Positions 44,443 through 54,349 of a stretch of 64,000 nt of DNA are shown here, piece by piece. How positions within the stretch are numbered: the stretch's first letter is position 1; each line of letters begins with the position of its first letter. The position numbers and the translations under genes are program-made. Source of the DNA: Pseudolabrys sp. (GTDB taxonomy: Bacteria; Pseudomonadota; Alphaproteobacteria; Rhizobiales; Xanthobacteraceae); contig JAFIGS010000010.1 of NCBI GenBank assembly GCA_017849615.1, positions 1 through 64,000 of the forward strand. The letters are read 5' to 3'. The notes beneath the pieces were generated by a model, which worked only from the letters and a program-made list of their open reading frames with translations, searched no databases and was not told the origin of the DNA.

Positions 44443-44862
44443 TCAGTTCTTCAACTTGTCCCGCTTCTCGGCTTCAAGCGCCTCGAAGGTCGGCATGTTC
44501 GGGCAGTAATCCTGCCAGTGCGTGTCGCCGGGATCGGCCTTGAGTTCGTGCAGGCACTGCCTCTTGTCGGCGCAGAGCGAGCACACGCGTTGCAGATCAT
44601 GCAGCACGCCCGGCTCGCTGTGCGCGATCTCCTCTTCATCGAGACCGAGACTGGCCATGCGCCGATACATCGGATAGGCGGCCGCCGCCCCTTTGTGACG
44701 GACTTCCTCGAGTTCGGGAACGCTGACGCCCATGTCGGACGCGATCTTGGCGGCTTCGTCACCGCCGACGCTTGTCGACAAAGGCGCCGCTGTCAGATCG
44801 CGCCACCACTGCGCAAGCCGCTGCAGCGGCGATCGAATGGCTTCGGGAGACGTCGGGGACAT
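44443..44862 (-). CDS. DUF6455 family protein
   Basis: The 139-residue protein has the C-terminal cysteine pattern CSLCADKRQCLHEL followed by DYCPNMPTFEAL, typical of DUF6455. The four cysteines may bind a metal or an iron-sulfur cluster. The middle is helical, with no signal peptide in the chosen form (start at 44862). The frame continues to 44922 without similarity. The function is unknown. Confidence 0.75.
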   Translation of the reverse strand: MSPTSPEAIRSPLQRLAQWWRDLTAAPLSTSVGGDEAAKIASDMGVSVPELEEVRHKGAAAAYPMYRRMASLGLDEEEIAHSEPGVLHDLQRVCSLCADKRQCLHELKADPGDTHWQDYCPNMPTFEALEAEKRDKLKN

Positions 44863-45120
44863 CGCAGGCCTCGCATGGCGAAACTGTATTTCGTACAGTG
44901 GCCAGCCGGTTGCCCGCAGCATTGATGAAAATCAAACAACGGCGCTCGCATACCGGGAATTGACGGCCAGCGGCGCTTGCGCGCGAAAACGTGAAGGCCG
45001 CGCGCCGCCTCCCGTGGTACTCTGGTCTCAAGGCTCGTGGCAGGACCGCAGCCAGACAGACAATTTGGCAAGGGTCGGAAACGTGCCACGGCAGCCTCAA
45101 CCCAGAGACGGGAGGCGCCT

Positions 45121-46008
45121 ATGGCTCATTCTCACCTCATCGCCGGAGCAACCGGCAGTGCGGCCGTGCCGACCATTCGCAAAATCGGACTGGCCGATCT
45201 GAAGGACGCGTTGTCGCGCGGCGCTGACGACTTCCTTGCCATGCCGACGCACGCGATCTTCCTGTGCGTGATCTATCCGCTGATCGGCCTCATCGCCGCG
45301 CGCCTCGCCTTTGGCTACTCGGTGCTGCCTTTGCTCTATCCCCTCGCCACCGGCTTCGCGCTGGTCGGGCCATTGGCCGCCATCGGCCTTTACGAACTCA
45401 GCCGGCGGCGTGAGCAGGGCCTCGACGTTTCGGCGAGCGACGCGTTCAACGTGCTGCGCTCGTCGTCGATCGGCGCCATCGTCGCGCTGGGTCTGCTCCT
45501 GGTCGTCATCTTCGCGTTATGGATGGGCGTGGCCAATGCGATCTATATCGACAACTTCGGCTACAAGCCGCCGGCCTCGGCGGGCGCGTTCATCCATGAG
45601 GTGCTCACGACCGAAGCGGGCTGGAATCTGATCGTGGTCGGCAATGCGGTGGGGCTGATCTTCGCCGCGGTTGCGCTGACGCTCAGCGCCGTGTCGTTCC
45701 CCATGCTGCTCGATCGCGACATCGGCGCCGCCGGCGCATTGCTGACATCGATTCGCGCCGTCGCCGCCAACCCGCTGGTGATGGCGGCATGGGGCCTCAT
45801 CGTCGCGGCGCTGCTGCTGATCGGCTCGCTGCCGTTCTTCATCGGCCTGACGGTGGTGCTGCCGATCCTCGGCCATGCCACATGGCATCTCTATCGCAAG
45901 CTGGTGGTCGCCGACGGCACACCGGCGCCGACCTATCGCGACGACAGCGAGCGGATCAGGCGTCCCGCCGCGGACTTCCCGGCGGCGCTGTTTCCGTGGC
46001 GGAAATAG
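45121..46008 (+). CDS. DUF2189 integral membrane protein
   Basis: The 295-residue protein has about six transmembrane helices, starting IRKIGLADLKDALSRGADDFLAMP before the first, as in the DUF2189 family found beside respiratory genes in many alphaproteobacteria. GGGAGG precedes the ATG at 45121. The function is unknown; a role in the inner membrane is clear from the hydropathy. A bidirectional terminator follows. Confidence 0.85.
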   Translation: MAHSHLIAGATGSAAVPTIRKIGLADLKDALSRGADDFLAMPTHAIFLCVIYPLIGLIAARLAFGYSVLPLLYPLATGFALVGPLAAIGLYELSRRREQGLDVSASDAFNVLRSSSIGAIVALGLLLVVIFALWMGVANAIYIDNFGYKPPASAGAFIHEVLTTEAGWNLIVVGNAVGLIFAAVALTLSAVSFPMLLDRDIGAAGALLTSIRAVAANPLVMAAWGLIVAALLLIGSLPFFIGLTVVLPILGHATWHLYRKLVVADGTPAPTYRDDSERIRRPAADFPAALFPWRK

Positions 46009-46012
46009 AGAC

Positions 46013-46038
46013 AAGGCGGGGCTTCGGCCCCGCCTTTC
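46013..46038. terminator. bidirectional terminator
   Basis: AAGGCGGGGC-TTCG-GCCCCGCCTT is a 10-bp perfect hairpin between the convergent DUF2189 and aapJ-like genes. A pyrimidine-rich tail follows on the plus strand. Confidence 0.8.
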
Positions 46039-46059
46039 TCACTCAGCGAAAATATGCGA

Positions 46060-47076
46060 CTAGCGCATCGGCGGCGCGAAGATCAGGCCGCCGTCTTTCC
46101 AGAGCTTGTTGTAGCCCCGCTCCAAGCCGATCGGCAGGATGTTGCGGTCGTAGCTTTCGCCATAATTGCCGACCTGCTCGACGACGCTGACTGCCCATTC
46201 CCGTCGCAAGCCGAGCATGGCGCCAAGATCTTCCAGCTTCCCAACGAAACGCTGAATGTTGGGGTTGCTGCTGCCGGCCGCCTCTCCGACATTCTTCGAG
46301 TTGATGCCGAGCTCTTCGGCCTGGATCATCGCAAAGAAGCTCCAGCGAACGACATTGGCCCAGGCGTCATCACCCGAACGCACCGAAGGCGACAACGGCT
46401 CCGTGGAAATGATGTCGGGCAACACGACGTGCGCTTTCGGATTCGGGGCGGTGGAGCGCGTCGCGGCCAGTTGCGAGCGGTCGTTGATCAGCGCGTCGCA
46501 ACGGCCGGTGAAGTAGGCCTGCGCGACGTTGTCGGCGTTCTCGAAAGCCACCGTCTGATACTTGAGGCCGCGGCTGCGGAAGAAGTCGGCCAGATTGCGC
46601 TCGGTATCCGTGCCGGCGATGAGGCATATGCTGGCACCGTCGAGGTCGCGTGCCGTCTTGATACTGGACGAGGCTTTCACCATGAAGCCCTGGCCGTCAT
46701 AGAAATTCGTGCCGATGAAATTGATTCCGAGCTTGGTGTTGCGCGACAGGGTCCAGGTCGCATTGCGAGCCAGCACGTCGATATCGCCGCTCTGAAGGGC
46801 GGTGAAGCGGTCCTTGGCCGAGAGCGGCACGTACTTCACCTTGCCCGCATCGCCGAATACCGCCGCGGCCACGGCGCGACAGATGTCGACATCGAAGCCT
46901 TGCCATTGGCCGGATTTGTCGGGCAGCGAAAACCCGGCAAACCCAGGATTGACGCCGCAGTTCAGGACGCCGCGCGCCTTCACCGTTTCGAGACGCGACG
47001 ATTGCGCCAAAGACAAAGCCGGATACGCCGACAGAATTGCAGTGGCGGCGACCGCAATAACGCTACTCAACTTCAT
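46060..47076 (-). CDS. aapJ: general L-amino-acid ABC binding protein (AapJ-like)
   Basis: This 338-residue periplasmic protein has a signal peptide (SSVIAVAATAILSAYPALSLAQ) and the AapJ/BztA signature: RLETVKARGVLNCGVNPGFAGFSLPDKSGQWQGFDVDICRAVAAAVFGD, RNATWTLSRNTKLGINF and WANVVRWSFFAMIQAEELG. No permease or ATPase gene is nearby, so it probably works with components elsewhere or is a paralogue serving the substrate of the neighbouring aminotransferase. GAGGGG lies before the ATG. Confidence 0.87.
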   Translation of the reverse strand: MKLSSVIAVAATAILSAYPALSLAQSSRLETVKARGVLNCGVNPGFAGFSLPDKSGQWQGFDVDICRAVAAAVFGDAGKVKYVPLSAKDRFTALQSGDIDVLARNATWTLSRNTKLGINFIGTNFYDGQGFMVKASSSIKTARDLDGASICLIAGTDTERNLADFFRSRGLKYQTVAFENADNVAQAYFTGRCDALINDRSQLAATRSTAPNPKAHVVLPDIISTEPLSPSVRSGDDAWANVVRWSFFAMIQAEELGINSKNVGEAAGSSNPNIQRFVGKLEDLGAMLGLRREWAVSVVEQVGNYGESYDRNILPIGLERGYNKLWKDGGLIFAPPMR

Positions 47077-47137
47077 GACCGTTACCCCTCTTTACTGACA
47101 GACTTGACTGACACGCGGAACGGTCCGGCTCCGCCGC

Positions 47138-48493
47138 CTAGTTGAACGATGCCCCCGGCGTGATGTTACGTTTGGGCGCGGTCTGCTCGATCGCCTTACC
47201 GATGAGGTCCATGGCGGCGTCGATCTGATCCGGCGTTGTCGTGGCGGGCGGCACGAAGCGCAGTACCGAGCCGCCGCGGCGCAGCGAGAAGATCAGGCCG
47301 TTGTCGAAGCAATATTTTCCGATGGCGCGGCCTTCGTCGGTCGCGGGCTCCTTGCCCTGCCGGTCGCGCACGAGCTCGACGCCGGTGAGCTGGCCGCGAC
47401 CGCGCACGTCGCCGATCATTTCGTAGCGTTGCTGCAGGGCCTCGAGGCGCGCGCGCATATGCGCGCCGATTCGGCGGGCCCTGTCGATGACGTTGTCCTG
47501 CGCGATGACGTCGAGGCTTGCGGTGCCGGCCGCGCAAATGAGCGGGTCGTTGGCGTGCGAGTGCGTCGCCGCGTAGCCTTCGCGCACCACCTTATCCTCG
47601 ATCTCCGCCGTGGTGGTGACGGCGCTGATGCCGACGCCGCCGCCGAAATGCTTGGCCACCGTAACGATATCCGGCACGATTCCTTCGCTTTCGAAGCCGA
47701 ACATCTGTCCGAGCTTGCCGAGACCGGTCTGCTCCTCGTCGACGATGAGCAGCATGTCGCGCTGGTGACAGAGCTGCTGCAGCTCTTTGAGCCAGCCGGG
47801 CGGCGGCTCGATCACGCCGCCGGCGCTGAACAGCGGCTCGGTGATGACGGCGGCGGGCTTGCCAGTGGTCTGCGCGTCGAGAAGATCGAAGCTCACCTTG
47901 AGGCAAGCGAACTTGCAACTCGGAAAGGTCTGGTTGAGCGGGCAGCGGTAGCAATAAGGCGCGACGATCGCGTATGTACCGCCCGGCAGATGGCCATGGC
48001 CGGCGTGCCAACCGGAAAAGGTCACAGCGCGCGTTGCGTCGGACAAGCCATGAAAGCTGATATGCGGGCTCGCGATTTCGAAGCCGCCGGTATACTTGCG
48101 GGCGATCATCATCGCCATTTCATTGGCATCGGCGCCCGATTCGCCGAACAGCGATTTCTGCAGCGGCTTCGGCATGATCTGGCCGAGACGGCTTGCGAGC
48201 TCGATTTCCTTGACGTTGTAGTGGCTGGAATGGGCGTGCAGCAGCGTGTCGCAGGCGCCCTTGATGGCCGCGGTGATGATCGGATGATTGTGTCCGAGCG
48301 CCGAGCACATCTGGCCGGAGTTGAAGTCGAGATACTCCTTTCCGGTGACGTCCCAGACCACCGAGTCCTTGCCGCGCTCGAAGACGGGCCCCTCATTGGT
48401 CTTCTTGTCCATGCGCGCACGGAAGGAATATTGCGCGGCATCGCCCAGCAGGGCGGCTTCACGAGAGGCAGCGGAATTGGACGCTTCTGACAT
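47138..48493 (-). CDS. class III aminotransferase, dialkylglycine-decarboxylase-like
   Basis: The 451-residue PLP enzyme has SGADANEMAMMIARKYTG, EPLFSAGGVIEPPPGWL, LLIVDEEQTGLGKLG (the Asp that binds PLP) and the Schiff-base lysine in VTVAKHFGGGVG. The motif order and wording follow 2,2-dialkylglycine decarboxylase more than ornithine or GABA aminotransferases. A cysteine-rich insert (YCYRCPLNQTFPSCKFACLK) near residue 190 is uncommon and could bind metal. It lies between a GntR gene and an amino-acid binding-protein gene. Confidence 0.83.
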   Translation of the reverse strand: MSEASNSAASREAALLGDAAQYSFRARMDKKTNEGPVFERGKDSVVWDVTGKEYLDFNSGQMCSALGHNHPIITAAIKGACDTLLHAHSSHYNVKEIELASRLGQIMPKPLQKSLFGESGADANEMAMMIARKYTGGFEIASPHISFHGLSDATRAVTFSGWHAGHGHLPGGTYAIVAPYCYRCPLNQTFPSCKFACLKVSFDLLDAQTTGKPAAVITEPLFSAGGVIEPPPGWLKELQQLCHQRDMLLIVDEEQTGLGKLGQMFGFESEGIVPDIVTVAKHFGGGVGISAVTTTAEIEDKVVREGYAATHSHANDPLICAAGTASLDVIAQDNVIDRARRIGAHMRARLEALQQRYEMIGDVRGRGQLTGVELVRDRQGKEPATDEGRAIGKYCFDNGLIFSLRRGGSVLRFVPPATTTPDQIDAAMDLIGKAIEQTAPKRNITPGASFN

Positions 48494-48504
48494 GGATCGA
48501 TCTT

Positions 48505-49200
48505 TCAGGACTGGGAACGCGGGACGCTCGAACGCTTGCTGAAGGAGACGACGTGACTTTCGAGCGCAGCAAGCGCACTCAGAAGATGGCTCTCGATCGA
48601 GAAGGCGGCCGCCGTCGGGTCGCGGCGCGTCACCGCGTCCAGGATGACACGGTGTTCCTTCAGCGATTGCTTGATACGGCCGGGGATATTCCAGAGGATG
48701 CTGCCCGGAAAAAGATTCCAGGCTTGGTCGATCATGTCGACGAGGATCGGATTGCCGCCGGCGGCGTAGAGGATGTAACGGAATTCATGATCGGCATCTT
48801 GAGCGACCGGTATGTCGCCGGCCTTGATCGTGTCCGTCATCCGCTGCAGTTGCTCTTTCATGCGCCGGATGTCGTCGCCGGATATCTTGGCGGTGCCGAG
48901 CCGCGCCGCTTCGGTCTCGAGCAGCGCGCGGACGCGATAGACGTTGCGCAGCCGGTCGAGGTCGAGTTCGGCGACACGAACGGAGCGATGGCTTTCCTGC
49001 ACGAGCACGCCGCGCGCCAACAGCTCGAGCACCGCTTCGCGCACCGGCGTCGAGCCGAGGCCGAGATCCTGCACCAACTGAACCTGCCGCAGCTCCTGCC
49101 CGGGCGCGTACCGACCGGAGCGAATGGCCGCGCCAAGCTGGTCGATCGCCACTTCGCGCTTGGTCTTGAACCGGCCGCTGCCGCCTGAAATCGCCGTCAT
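48505..49200 (-). CDS. GntR/FadR-family regulator
   Basis: The 231-residue protein has an N-terminal winged HTH (REVAIDQLGAAIRSGRYAPGQELRQVQLVQDLGLGSTPVREAVLELLARGVL) and an all-helical FCD ligand domain. Conserved residues there (DADHEFRYILYAAGGN and LKEHRVILDAV) make up the metal/ligand site. It lies twelve bases upstream of the aminotransferase gene and would control the three-gene operon. The start at 49200 is chosen because the frame's earlier ATG falls in the operator-like palindrome. Confidence 0.85.
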   Translation of the reverse strand: MTAISGGSGRFKTKREVAIDQLGAAIRSGRYAPGQELRQVQLVQDLGLGSTPVREAVLELLARGVLVQESHRSVRVAELDLDRLRNVYRVRALLETEAARLGTAKISGDDIRRMKEQLQRMTDTIKAGDIPVAQDADHEFRYILYAAGGNPILVDMIDQAWNLFPGSILWNIPGRIKQSLKEHRVILDAVTRRDPTAAAFSIESHLLSALAALESHVVSFSKRSSVPRSQS

Positions 49201-49248
49201 CTGTCTGAACAACCTTCGTTCGCCGGCCCTATGCCCGTTGCCGACCAT

Positions 49249-49260
49249 ATTTTATAAAAT
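49249..49260. promoter_or_regulatory. AT-rich palindrome upstream of GntR gene
   Basis: ATTTTATAAAAT is a perfect 12-bp palindrome in an AT-rich promoter stretch (49247-49285) that contrasts with the GC-rich surroundings. Its place 49 bases before the GntR gene suggests an operator or the core promoter of the operon. Confidence 0.4.
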
Positions 49261-49331
49261 GTAAAATGCAAATTGTATTATGTCAAATGTGCAGCTGCGG
49301 CGGCGCCGGTGCTCGACGTTTGCAGACAGCA

Positions 49332-49366
49332 AAAAGCCGCCCGCGGCGTAGCCGGGAGCGGCTTTT
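49332..49366 (-). terminator. terminator of the purA transcript
   Basis: AAAAGCCGC and GCGGCTTTT form a 9-bp outer stem; on the minus strand it is followed by T residues. It lies downstream of the membrane-protein gene ending at 49442. Confidence 0.7.
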
Positions 49367-49441
49367 AAAGGGATGAGATCTGGCTGGAAGGGACCTAGCT
49401 GAAGGGCGTGGCCGGAACGCCGTCGCTGCTAAACGGTCGGG

Positions 49442-50878
49442 CTATTCGCCCCAAGCGCGGAAGGATTCTTCGAAGGCGCGGCCGCCGGGGGTGCCCTTCT
49501 CGATGGCGAGGATCGCGCGCTTGCCGCTGGTATAGACGACCGGGATGTCGAACCAGTCGCGCTCCTTGAGGAGTTGGATGTTGCGTTCCTTGTCCACCTG
49601 GATCGACGACAGGCCGATCAGGAAGTAGTTGTTGGTCACCTTCACCGAGAGCCCGGCGAGCGGCACGCCGCGCGCTTCCTCGTTCTGCTTCATCAGCAGA
49701 CCCGGCACGTTGCCGATGCCGCCTTCCGAGAAATCGGCGGGCAGCGTGAACATGACTTCGATGGTGTGGCTGGCCGGCAGCGCCTTGTCGGTATTCCGCC
49801 GCAGCGACCACGTCATGCGCATGCGGCGCTCGGGGATTTCGACGTCGGCGCGGATCGCCAGTTCGGGCGCAAGTCCGGCGCCGGGCGACACGGTCTCGGT
49901 GCGCCACACCGCCGAGCCGACATAGCGCTTGCCCTGCGGATCGGACGGATCCTCGTCGTAGAGCACCACCTTCTGCGCCACCGCGGCGGCGGGCGCCGCG
50001 GCGGACTGCGCCGTCGAATCGTTGGTGGCGCCGATGCGGTCGGTGATCTTGGGCCGGCCGGCCGGCGTTTCCGACGTCGCCGAGGGCGGCGTGGCCGGTG
50101 TCGGCTGCGAACTCGCCGTCATGTTGCGATAGGTGCCGACGATGGTGTCGCGCTGCCAGTAACCCAGCACCCCGACCACGCCGAGCACCAGCAACACCAC
50201 CGCGGCCTTGATCAAACCACCGTAGGAACGGGCCGGACGCTGGTAGGCGGCATCCTCGTCGGTCGGCTCCGGCGACAACGGCGCGCTGCGGCGCGATCGG
50301 GGAAACGGCTTTACCGCCGGCTCCGCGGTGGCCGGCGGATAGGCATCGGCCTGATGCGTATCCGGCTCGGCCGGCTGCCGTTGCTCGACGTCCTCGGCCG
50401 GCTCGAAATAGTGCGGCGCCGGCTCGACCGGCTGCTCGTCGGGAATGTCCTGGACGTCGCGGTGGAAGTCTTCGTGCGCCCTGTGCCGGCTATCCGCCGG
50501 GCTGGACGCGTCATGGTCGTCGGCATCGTCGAAGGCACGGCGCGCCGCGCGATTGGCCTCGGCGCTGGCGCTTCCCAGTCCCTCGGCCTCGACCGCGGTA
50601 CCGTGAAAATCCTGCAAGCCGTGGGTGGGCTGAGAATCTTCTTCCGCCCCTTCCGAAGCCGCCTGCTTTGCCGACTCATCGGCCTCCAGCCGGCGGATCG
50701 CATCCTCCAGCGCCAGGCGCTCGCCCGTGATCTCCGATTCATCGAGCTTGGGCTCGACACCGCGGAGTTGATTGACCAGCGCGGTTCGCGCGCGCTCGTA
50801 CAACTCACGGCGGTTTTCACCCGTGTTGGTGTCGAGGCCGGCGACGGCGCGGGCAATCAGGGGGTAGTAATCGGCCAT
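49442..50878 (-). CDS. membrane protein encoded downstream of purA
   Basis: This 478-residue protein has a conserved N-terminal helical cap (MADYYPLIARAVAGLDTNTGENRRELYERARTALVNQL), a long acidic and Pro-rich linker (about 75-215), one transmembrane helix (GLIKAAVVLLVLGVVGVLGYW) and a C-terminal globular domain (about 310-478). Such proteins recur after purA in Hyphomicrobiales. The function is not known. The gene is 61 bases after purA and probably cotranscribed. Confidence 0.75.
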   Translation of the reverse strand: MADYYPLIARAVAGLDTNTGENRRELYERARTALVNQLRGVEPKLDESEITGERLALEDAIRRLEADESAKQAASEGAEEDSQPTHGLQDFHGTAVEAEGLGSASAEANRAARRAFDDADDHDASSPADSRHRAHEDFHRDVQDIPDEQPVEPAPHYFEPAEDVEQRQPAEPDTHQADAYPPATAEPAVKPFPRSRRSAPLSPEPTDEDAAYQRPARSYGGLIKAAVVLLVLGVVGVLGYWQRDTIVGTYRNMTASSQPTPATPPSATSETPAGRPKITDRIGATNDSTAQSAAAPAAAVAQKVVLYDEDPSDPQGKRYVGSAVWRTETVSPGAGLAPELAIRADVEIPERRMRMTWSLRRNTDKALPASHTIEVMFTLPADFSEGGIGNVPGLLMKQNEEARGVPLAGLSVKVTNNYFLIGLSSIQVDKERNIQLLKERDWFDIPVVYTSGKRAILAIEKGTPGGRAFEESFRAWGE

Positions 50879-50939
50879 TGGCGCTTAAGGAAACCTGTTT
50901 TGCGAGTATTGTGAGGCGCGGATTGTCGTCCTTCAGCCG

Positions 50940-52229
50940 TTAGGTCTCGAACGGGTTCTTCATCAGGATCGTATCGTCCCGCTCCGGGCTGGTAGACAAC
51001 AGAGTCACGGGACAGCCGATTAGTTCCTCGATTCGGCGCACGTATTTTATCGCCTGCGCGGGCAGTTGTGCCCACGATCGGGCGCCCGCAGTTGGTTCTT
51101 TCCAGCCGTCGATAGTCTCGTAGACCGGCTCGACCGCCGCCTGGGCATGCTCGCCGGCGGGCAGATAGTCTATATCCCGGCCATCGAGCTTGTAGCCGAC
51201 GCAGACCTTAATCTCGTCGAGGCCGTCCAGGATGTCGAGCTTGGTCAGGGCGATGCCGTCGATGCCGCAGGTCGAGACGGTTTGCCGCACCAGCACGGCA
51301 TCGAACCAGCCGCAGCGCCGCGCCCGCCCGGTGACGGTGCCGAACTCGCGGCCGCGCTCGCCGAGCGTCTTGCCGATGTCGTTGTCCATCTGATCGGTCG
51401 GGAACGGCCCGTCGCCGACGCGGGTGGTGTAGGCCTTGGTGATCCCGAGGACGTAGTCGATGGCGTTGGGGCCGAGGCCGGCGCCGGTCGCGGCCTGGCC
51501 GGCGACCGTGTTCGACGAGGTCACGTAAGGATAGGTGCCGTGGTCGATGTCCAGCAGCGCGCCCTGGGCACCCTCGAACAGGATGCGGCGGCCTTCGCGG
51601 CGCTTGGCATCGAGCAGACGCCACACCGAGTCCATGTAGGGCAGCACTTTCGGCGCGATGGCGGCGAGGTGGTCGTAAAGCTCCTTCGGCGCGATCTCGG
51701 CCATGCCGTTGCCGCGGCGCAGCGCATTGTGGTGCGCCAGCAGCCGCTCGATCTTGCCGCCGAGCATCGGCAAATCGGCGAGGTCCATGAAGCGGATGGC
51801 GCGACGGCCGACCTTGTCCTCATAGGCCGGGCCGATGCCGCGCTTGGTGGTGCCGATGCGCGCCGACGAATTCTCGCGGATGGCCTCGAGCTCGCGATGC
51901 AGCGGCAGGATCAGCACGGCGTTTTCCGCGATGCGCAGATTGTCGGGCGTGACCTTCACGCCCTGCGCGCCGAGGGTGTCGATTTCCTTGAGCAGGGCTT
52001 CCGGGTCGATGACGACGCCGTTGCCGATCACGGACAGCTTACCTTCGCGCACCACGCCGGACGGCAGCAGCGACAATTTGTAGGTGGCGTTGCCGATGAC
52101 CAGGGTATGGCCGGCATTGTGGCCACCCTGGAAGCGGACGACAACGTCCGCCTGCTGCGACAGCCAGTCGACGATCTTACCCTTGCCCTCGTCGCCCCAC
52201 TGCGACCCGACCACCACGACATTCGCCAT
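50940..52229 (-). CDS. purA: adenylosuccinate synthetase
   Basis: This 429-residue enzyme makes adenylosuccinate from IMP, aspartate and GTP in AMP synthesis. Motifs are [17 protein letters not shown] with catalytic Asp, GGHNAGHT with catalytic His, [14 protein letters not shown], and [26 protein letters not shown] follows. The length is normal. Confidence 0.97.
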   Translation of the reverse strand: MANVVVVGSQWGDEGKGKIVDWLSQQADVVVRFQGGHNAGHTLVIGNATYKLSLLPSGVVREGKLSVIGNGVVIDPEALLKEIDTLGAQGVKVTPDNLRIAENAVLILPLHRELEAIRENSSARIGTTKRGIGPAYEDKVGRRAIRFMDLADLPMLGGKIERLLAHHNALRRGNGMAEIAPKELYDHLAAIAPKVLPYMDSVWRLLDAKRREGRRILFEGAQGALLDIDHGTYPYVTSSNTVAGQAATGAGLGPNAIDYVLGITKAYTTRVGDGPFPTDQMDNDIGKTLGERGREFGTVTGRARRCGWFDAVLVRQTVSTCGIDGIALTKLDILDGLDEIKVCVGYKLDGRDIDYLPAGEHAQAAVEPVYETIDGWKEPTAGARSWAQLPAQAIKYVRRIEELIGCPVTLLSTSPERDDTILMKNPFET

Positions 52230-52399
52230 GAAAATTTCATCTCCGCGTCAGCGCCTGGACACTGACGCCGGGCGGTGCCGGTCAGGTCCACCCTCGGATA
52301 AAGGATGGAGGCCCCGGAGGCAAGGCAAACCGGCTTGGAGAATGCTTCCGGGACGGCTTGTTTCGCCTGAGTTTTCAACAGGCTAACGCTTCCCAGCCT

Positions 52400-54310
52400 T
52401 CAGGGCTCTAGCACGTAGCGGCCCGGCGCATCGGCGAAGCTGCCGTAGCCGCCGTCGATAGCCGGTGGCGGCACCCAGGCGCCCGAGCGGGCGGTGAGCC
52501 AGGCGAGCCAGTCCGGCCACCACGAGCCGGAAACCTGACCCACCGTCATGAACCAAGTGTCCGGATCGACGTGCGGGGCGTCCCCAGCAGCGGTGGTGAC
52601 CCGGTAGTGCAGCCCCGTACGGTGGCGGTCCGACACGATGCCGACATTGTGACCGCCGGACGCCAGCAGATACGTCACCTCGGTCTCGGTCAGCCGGTGG
52701 ATCTTGAAGGTCGAGCGCCACGGCGCGACGTGGTCGCGCTCGGTGCCCACGGCGAAAATCGGCACCCGGATATCGGCCAGCGACACCGGCCGCTCGCCGA
52801 CCGTATAGCGGCCCTCCGCGAGGTCGTTGTTCAAAAACAGCTTGTGCAGATACTCGCTGTGCATGCGATAGGGCATGCGCGTCGCGTCGGCGTTCCAGGC
52901 CATCAGGTCGCTCATCGGCTCGCGCTCGCCCATGAGGTAGTTGCGCGTCAGATACGACCAGACCAGATCGTTCGAGCGCAGCATCTGGAAGGCGCCGGCC
53001 ATCTGCGTGGTGTCGAGAAAGCCCTGCTCCCACATCATGTCGTCGAGGAAGGCGAGCTGGCTCTCGCTGATGAACAGCATCATCTCGCCGGCTTCGGTGA
53101 AATCGGTCTGCGCCGCGAGCAAGGTCACCGTCTGCAGACGGTCGTCGTGATCGCGCGCCATCGCCGCCGCCGCGATCGACAGCAAGGTGCCGCCGAGACA
53201 ATAACCGACGGCATGCACCTTGCGCCCCGGCTCGATCTCGCCGATGCGGTCGAGCGCCGCCATCACGCCGAGCGTGCGGTAATCCTCCATGTCGAGGTCG
53301 CGATCGTCGGCGTCCGGGTTTTTCCACGAGATCATGTAGACGGTGAAGCCCTTCGACGTGAGATACTTCACCATCGAATTGTGCGGCGACAGATCGAGAA
53401 TGTAATACTTCATGATCCAGGCCGGCACGATGAGGATCGGCTCCGGCCGCACCTGATCGGTCGCCGGTGCGTACTGGATGAGTTCGATAAGCCGGTTGCG
53501 ATAGACGACCTTGCCCGGCGTCACTGCGACATCGCGGCCGACAATGAAGTTCTCGGTGCCGACCGGCTTCTTGCCGCTCTGCTTGCGCTCCCAGTCCTGC
53601 AGGAAATTCTGAAACCCGGCGGCGAGATTCTGCCCGCCGGTCTCGATCGTCTTGCGCATGATCTCGGGATTGGTCAGCGGAAAGTTCGACGGCGCGAACA
53701 TGTCGAGCACCTGGCGCGAGGCGAACTCCACCATCTTCTCGTGCTGCTTGCTGACGCCGCGCAGGCCCGTGGTGGCGTTGTGCCACCATTGCTGATTGAG
53801 CAGGAACGCCTGCGACATCACATTGTACGGCCACTTCTGCCAGTCCGCGCCGTCGAAGCGATGATCCTGCGGCAGCGGCTTGATGCAGGGCTCGCACGGC
53901 TCGCCCTTGATCGCGCCCGTCGAGGCGTATTGCGCGAGGCGCGCCGACTTGCGCATCGCCTTGTCGATCAGTTGCAGGCGCTTGCCGGGCTGGCTGGCGA
54001 GATGAATGGCCCAGTCCAGATAGGCCTCGGTCAATGCCGTCGGCGACAGGCCCATGGTGAGGCGCGCAATGGCGGCGTGCTGGGCGCGGTCGATGACATC
54101 GCCGAAGGCGGTGACGGCATAGGCGTCGCGCCGGTCGGGCGACTCGGGCGGCTCGAAATCGTCGGGCTCGGGCGCGGCCCCGCCCGGCGCGGCGGGAAGC
54201 TGCGCCGCCGGCAGCACGGCCGGCACGGGATGCTGGAACGGCACCGGCGGAGCGGCGGCGGCGTCCGCCGCGGCCGCGTCCATCACCGTCGGGAATGCTG
54301 ACTGGTCCAT
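52400..54310 (-). CDS. phaC: polyhydroxyalkanoate synthase (class I PhaC-like)
   Basis: The 636-residue alpha/beta-hydrolase has the PhaC lipase-like box GYCLGG with the nucleophilic Cys, the catalytic Asp in GTERDHVAPW and His in SGGHNVGIVS. An Ala/Pro-rich N-terminal extension of about 60 residues precedes the conserved part. The enzyme polymerises hydroxyacyl-CoA to storage granules. No phaA/B or phasin gene is adjacent. A TGACCTAGGTCA palindrome lies 40 bases upstream. Confidence 0.9.
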   Translation of the reverse strand: MDQSAFPTVMDAAAADAAAAPPVPFQHPVPAVLPAAQLPAAPGGAAPEPDDFEPPESPDRRDAYAVTAFGDVIDRAQHAAIARLTMGLSPTALTEAYLDWAIHLASQPGKRLQLIDKAMRKSARLAQYASTGAIKGEPCEPCIKPLPQDHRFDGADWQKWPYNVMSQAFLLNQQWWHNATTGLRGVSKQHEKMVEFASRQVLDMFAPSNFPLTNPEIMRKTIETGGQNLAAGFQNFLQDWERKQSGKKPVGTENFIVGRDVAVTPGKVVYRNRLIELIQYAPATDQVRPEPILIVPAWIMKYYILDLSPHNSMVKYLTSKGFTVYMISWKNPDADDRDLDMEDYRTLGVMAALDRIGEIEPGRKVHAVGYCLGGTLLSIAAAAMARDHDDRLQTVTLLAAQTDFTEAGEMMLFISESQLAFLDDMMWEQGFLDTTQMAGAFQMLRSNDLVWSYLTRNYLMGEREPMSDLMAWNADATRMPYRMHSEYLHKLFLNNDLAEGRYTVGERPVSLADIRVPIFAVGTERDHVAPWRSTFKIHRLTETEVTYLLASGGHNVGIVSDRHRTGLHYRVTTAAGDAPHVDPDTWFMTVGQVSGSWWPDWLAWLTARSGAWVPPPAIDGGYGSFADAPGRYVLEP

Positions 54311-54349
54311 GGCGTCAATATTCTAGGTCAACCCGGCCGCGCTGTCCCA

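Noticed and set aside
52383-53897. Minus-strand 504-codon frame inside phaC
   Set aside because: Out-of-frame shadow of phaC with an Arg-rich composition. PhaC shows all catalytic residues in the other frame.
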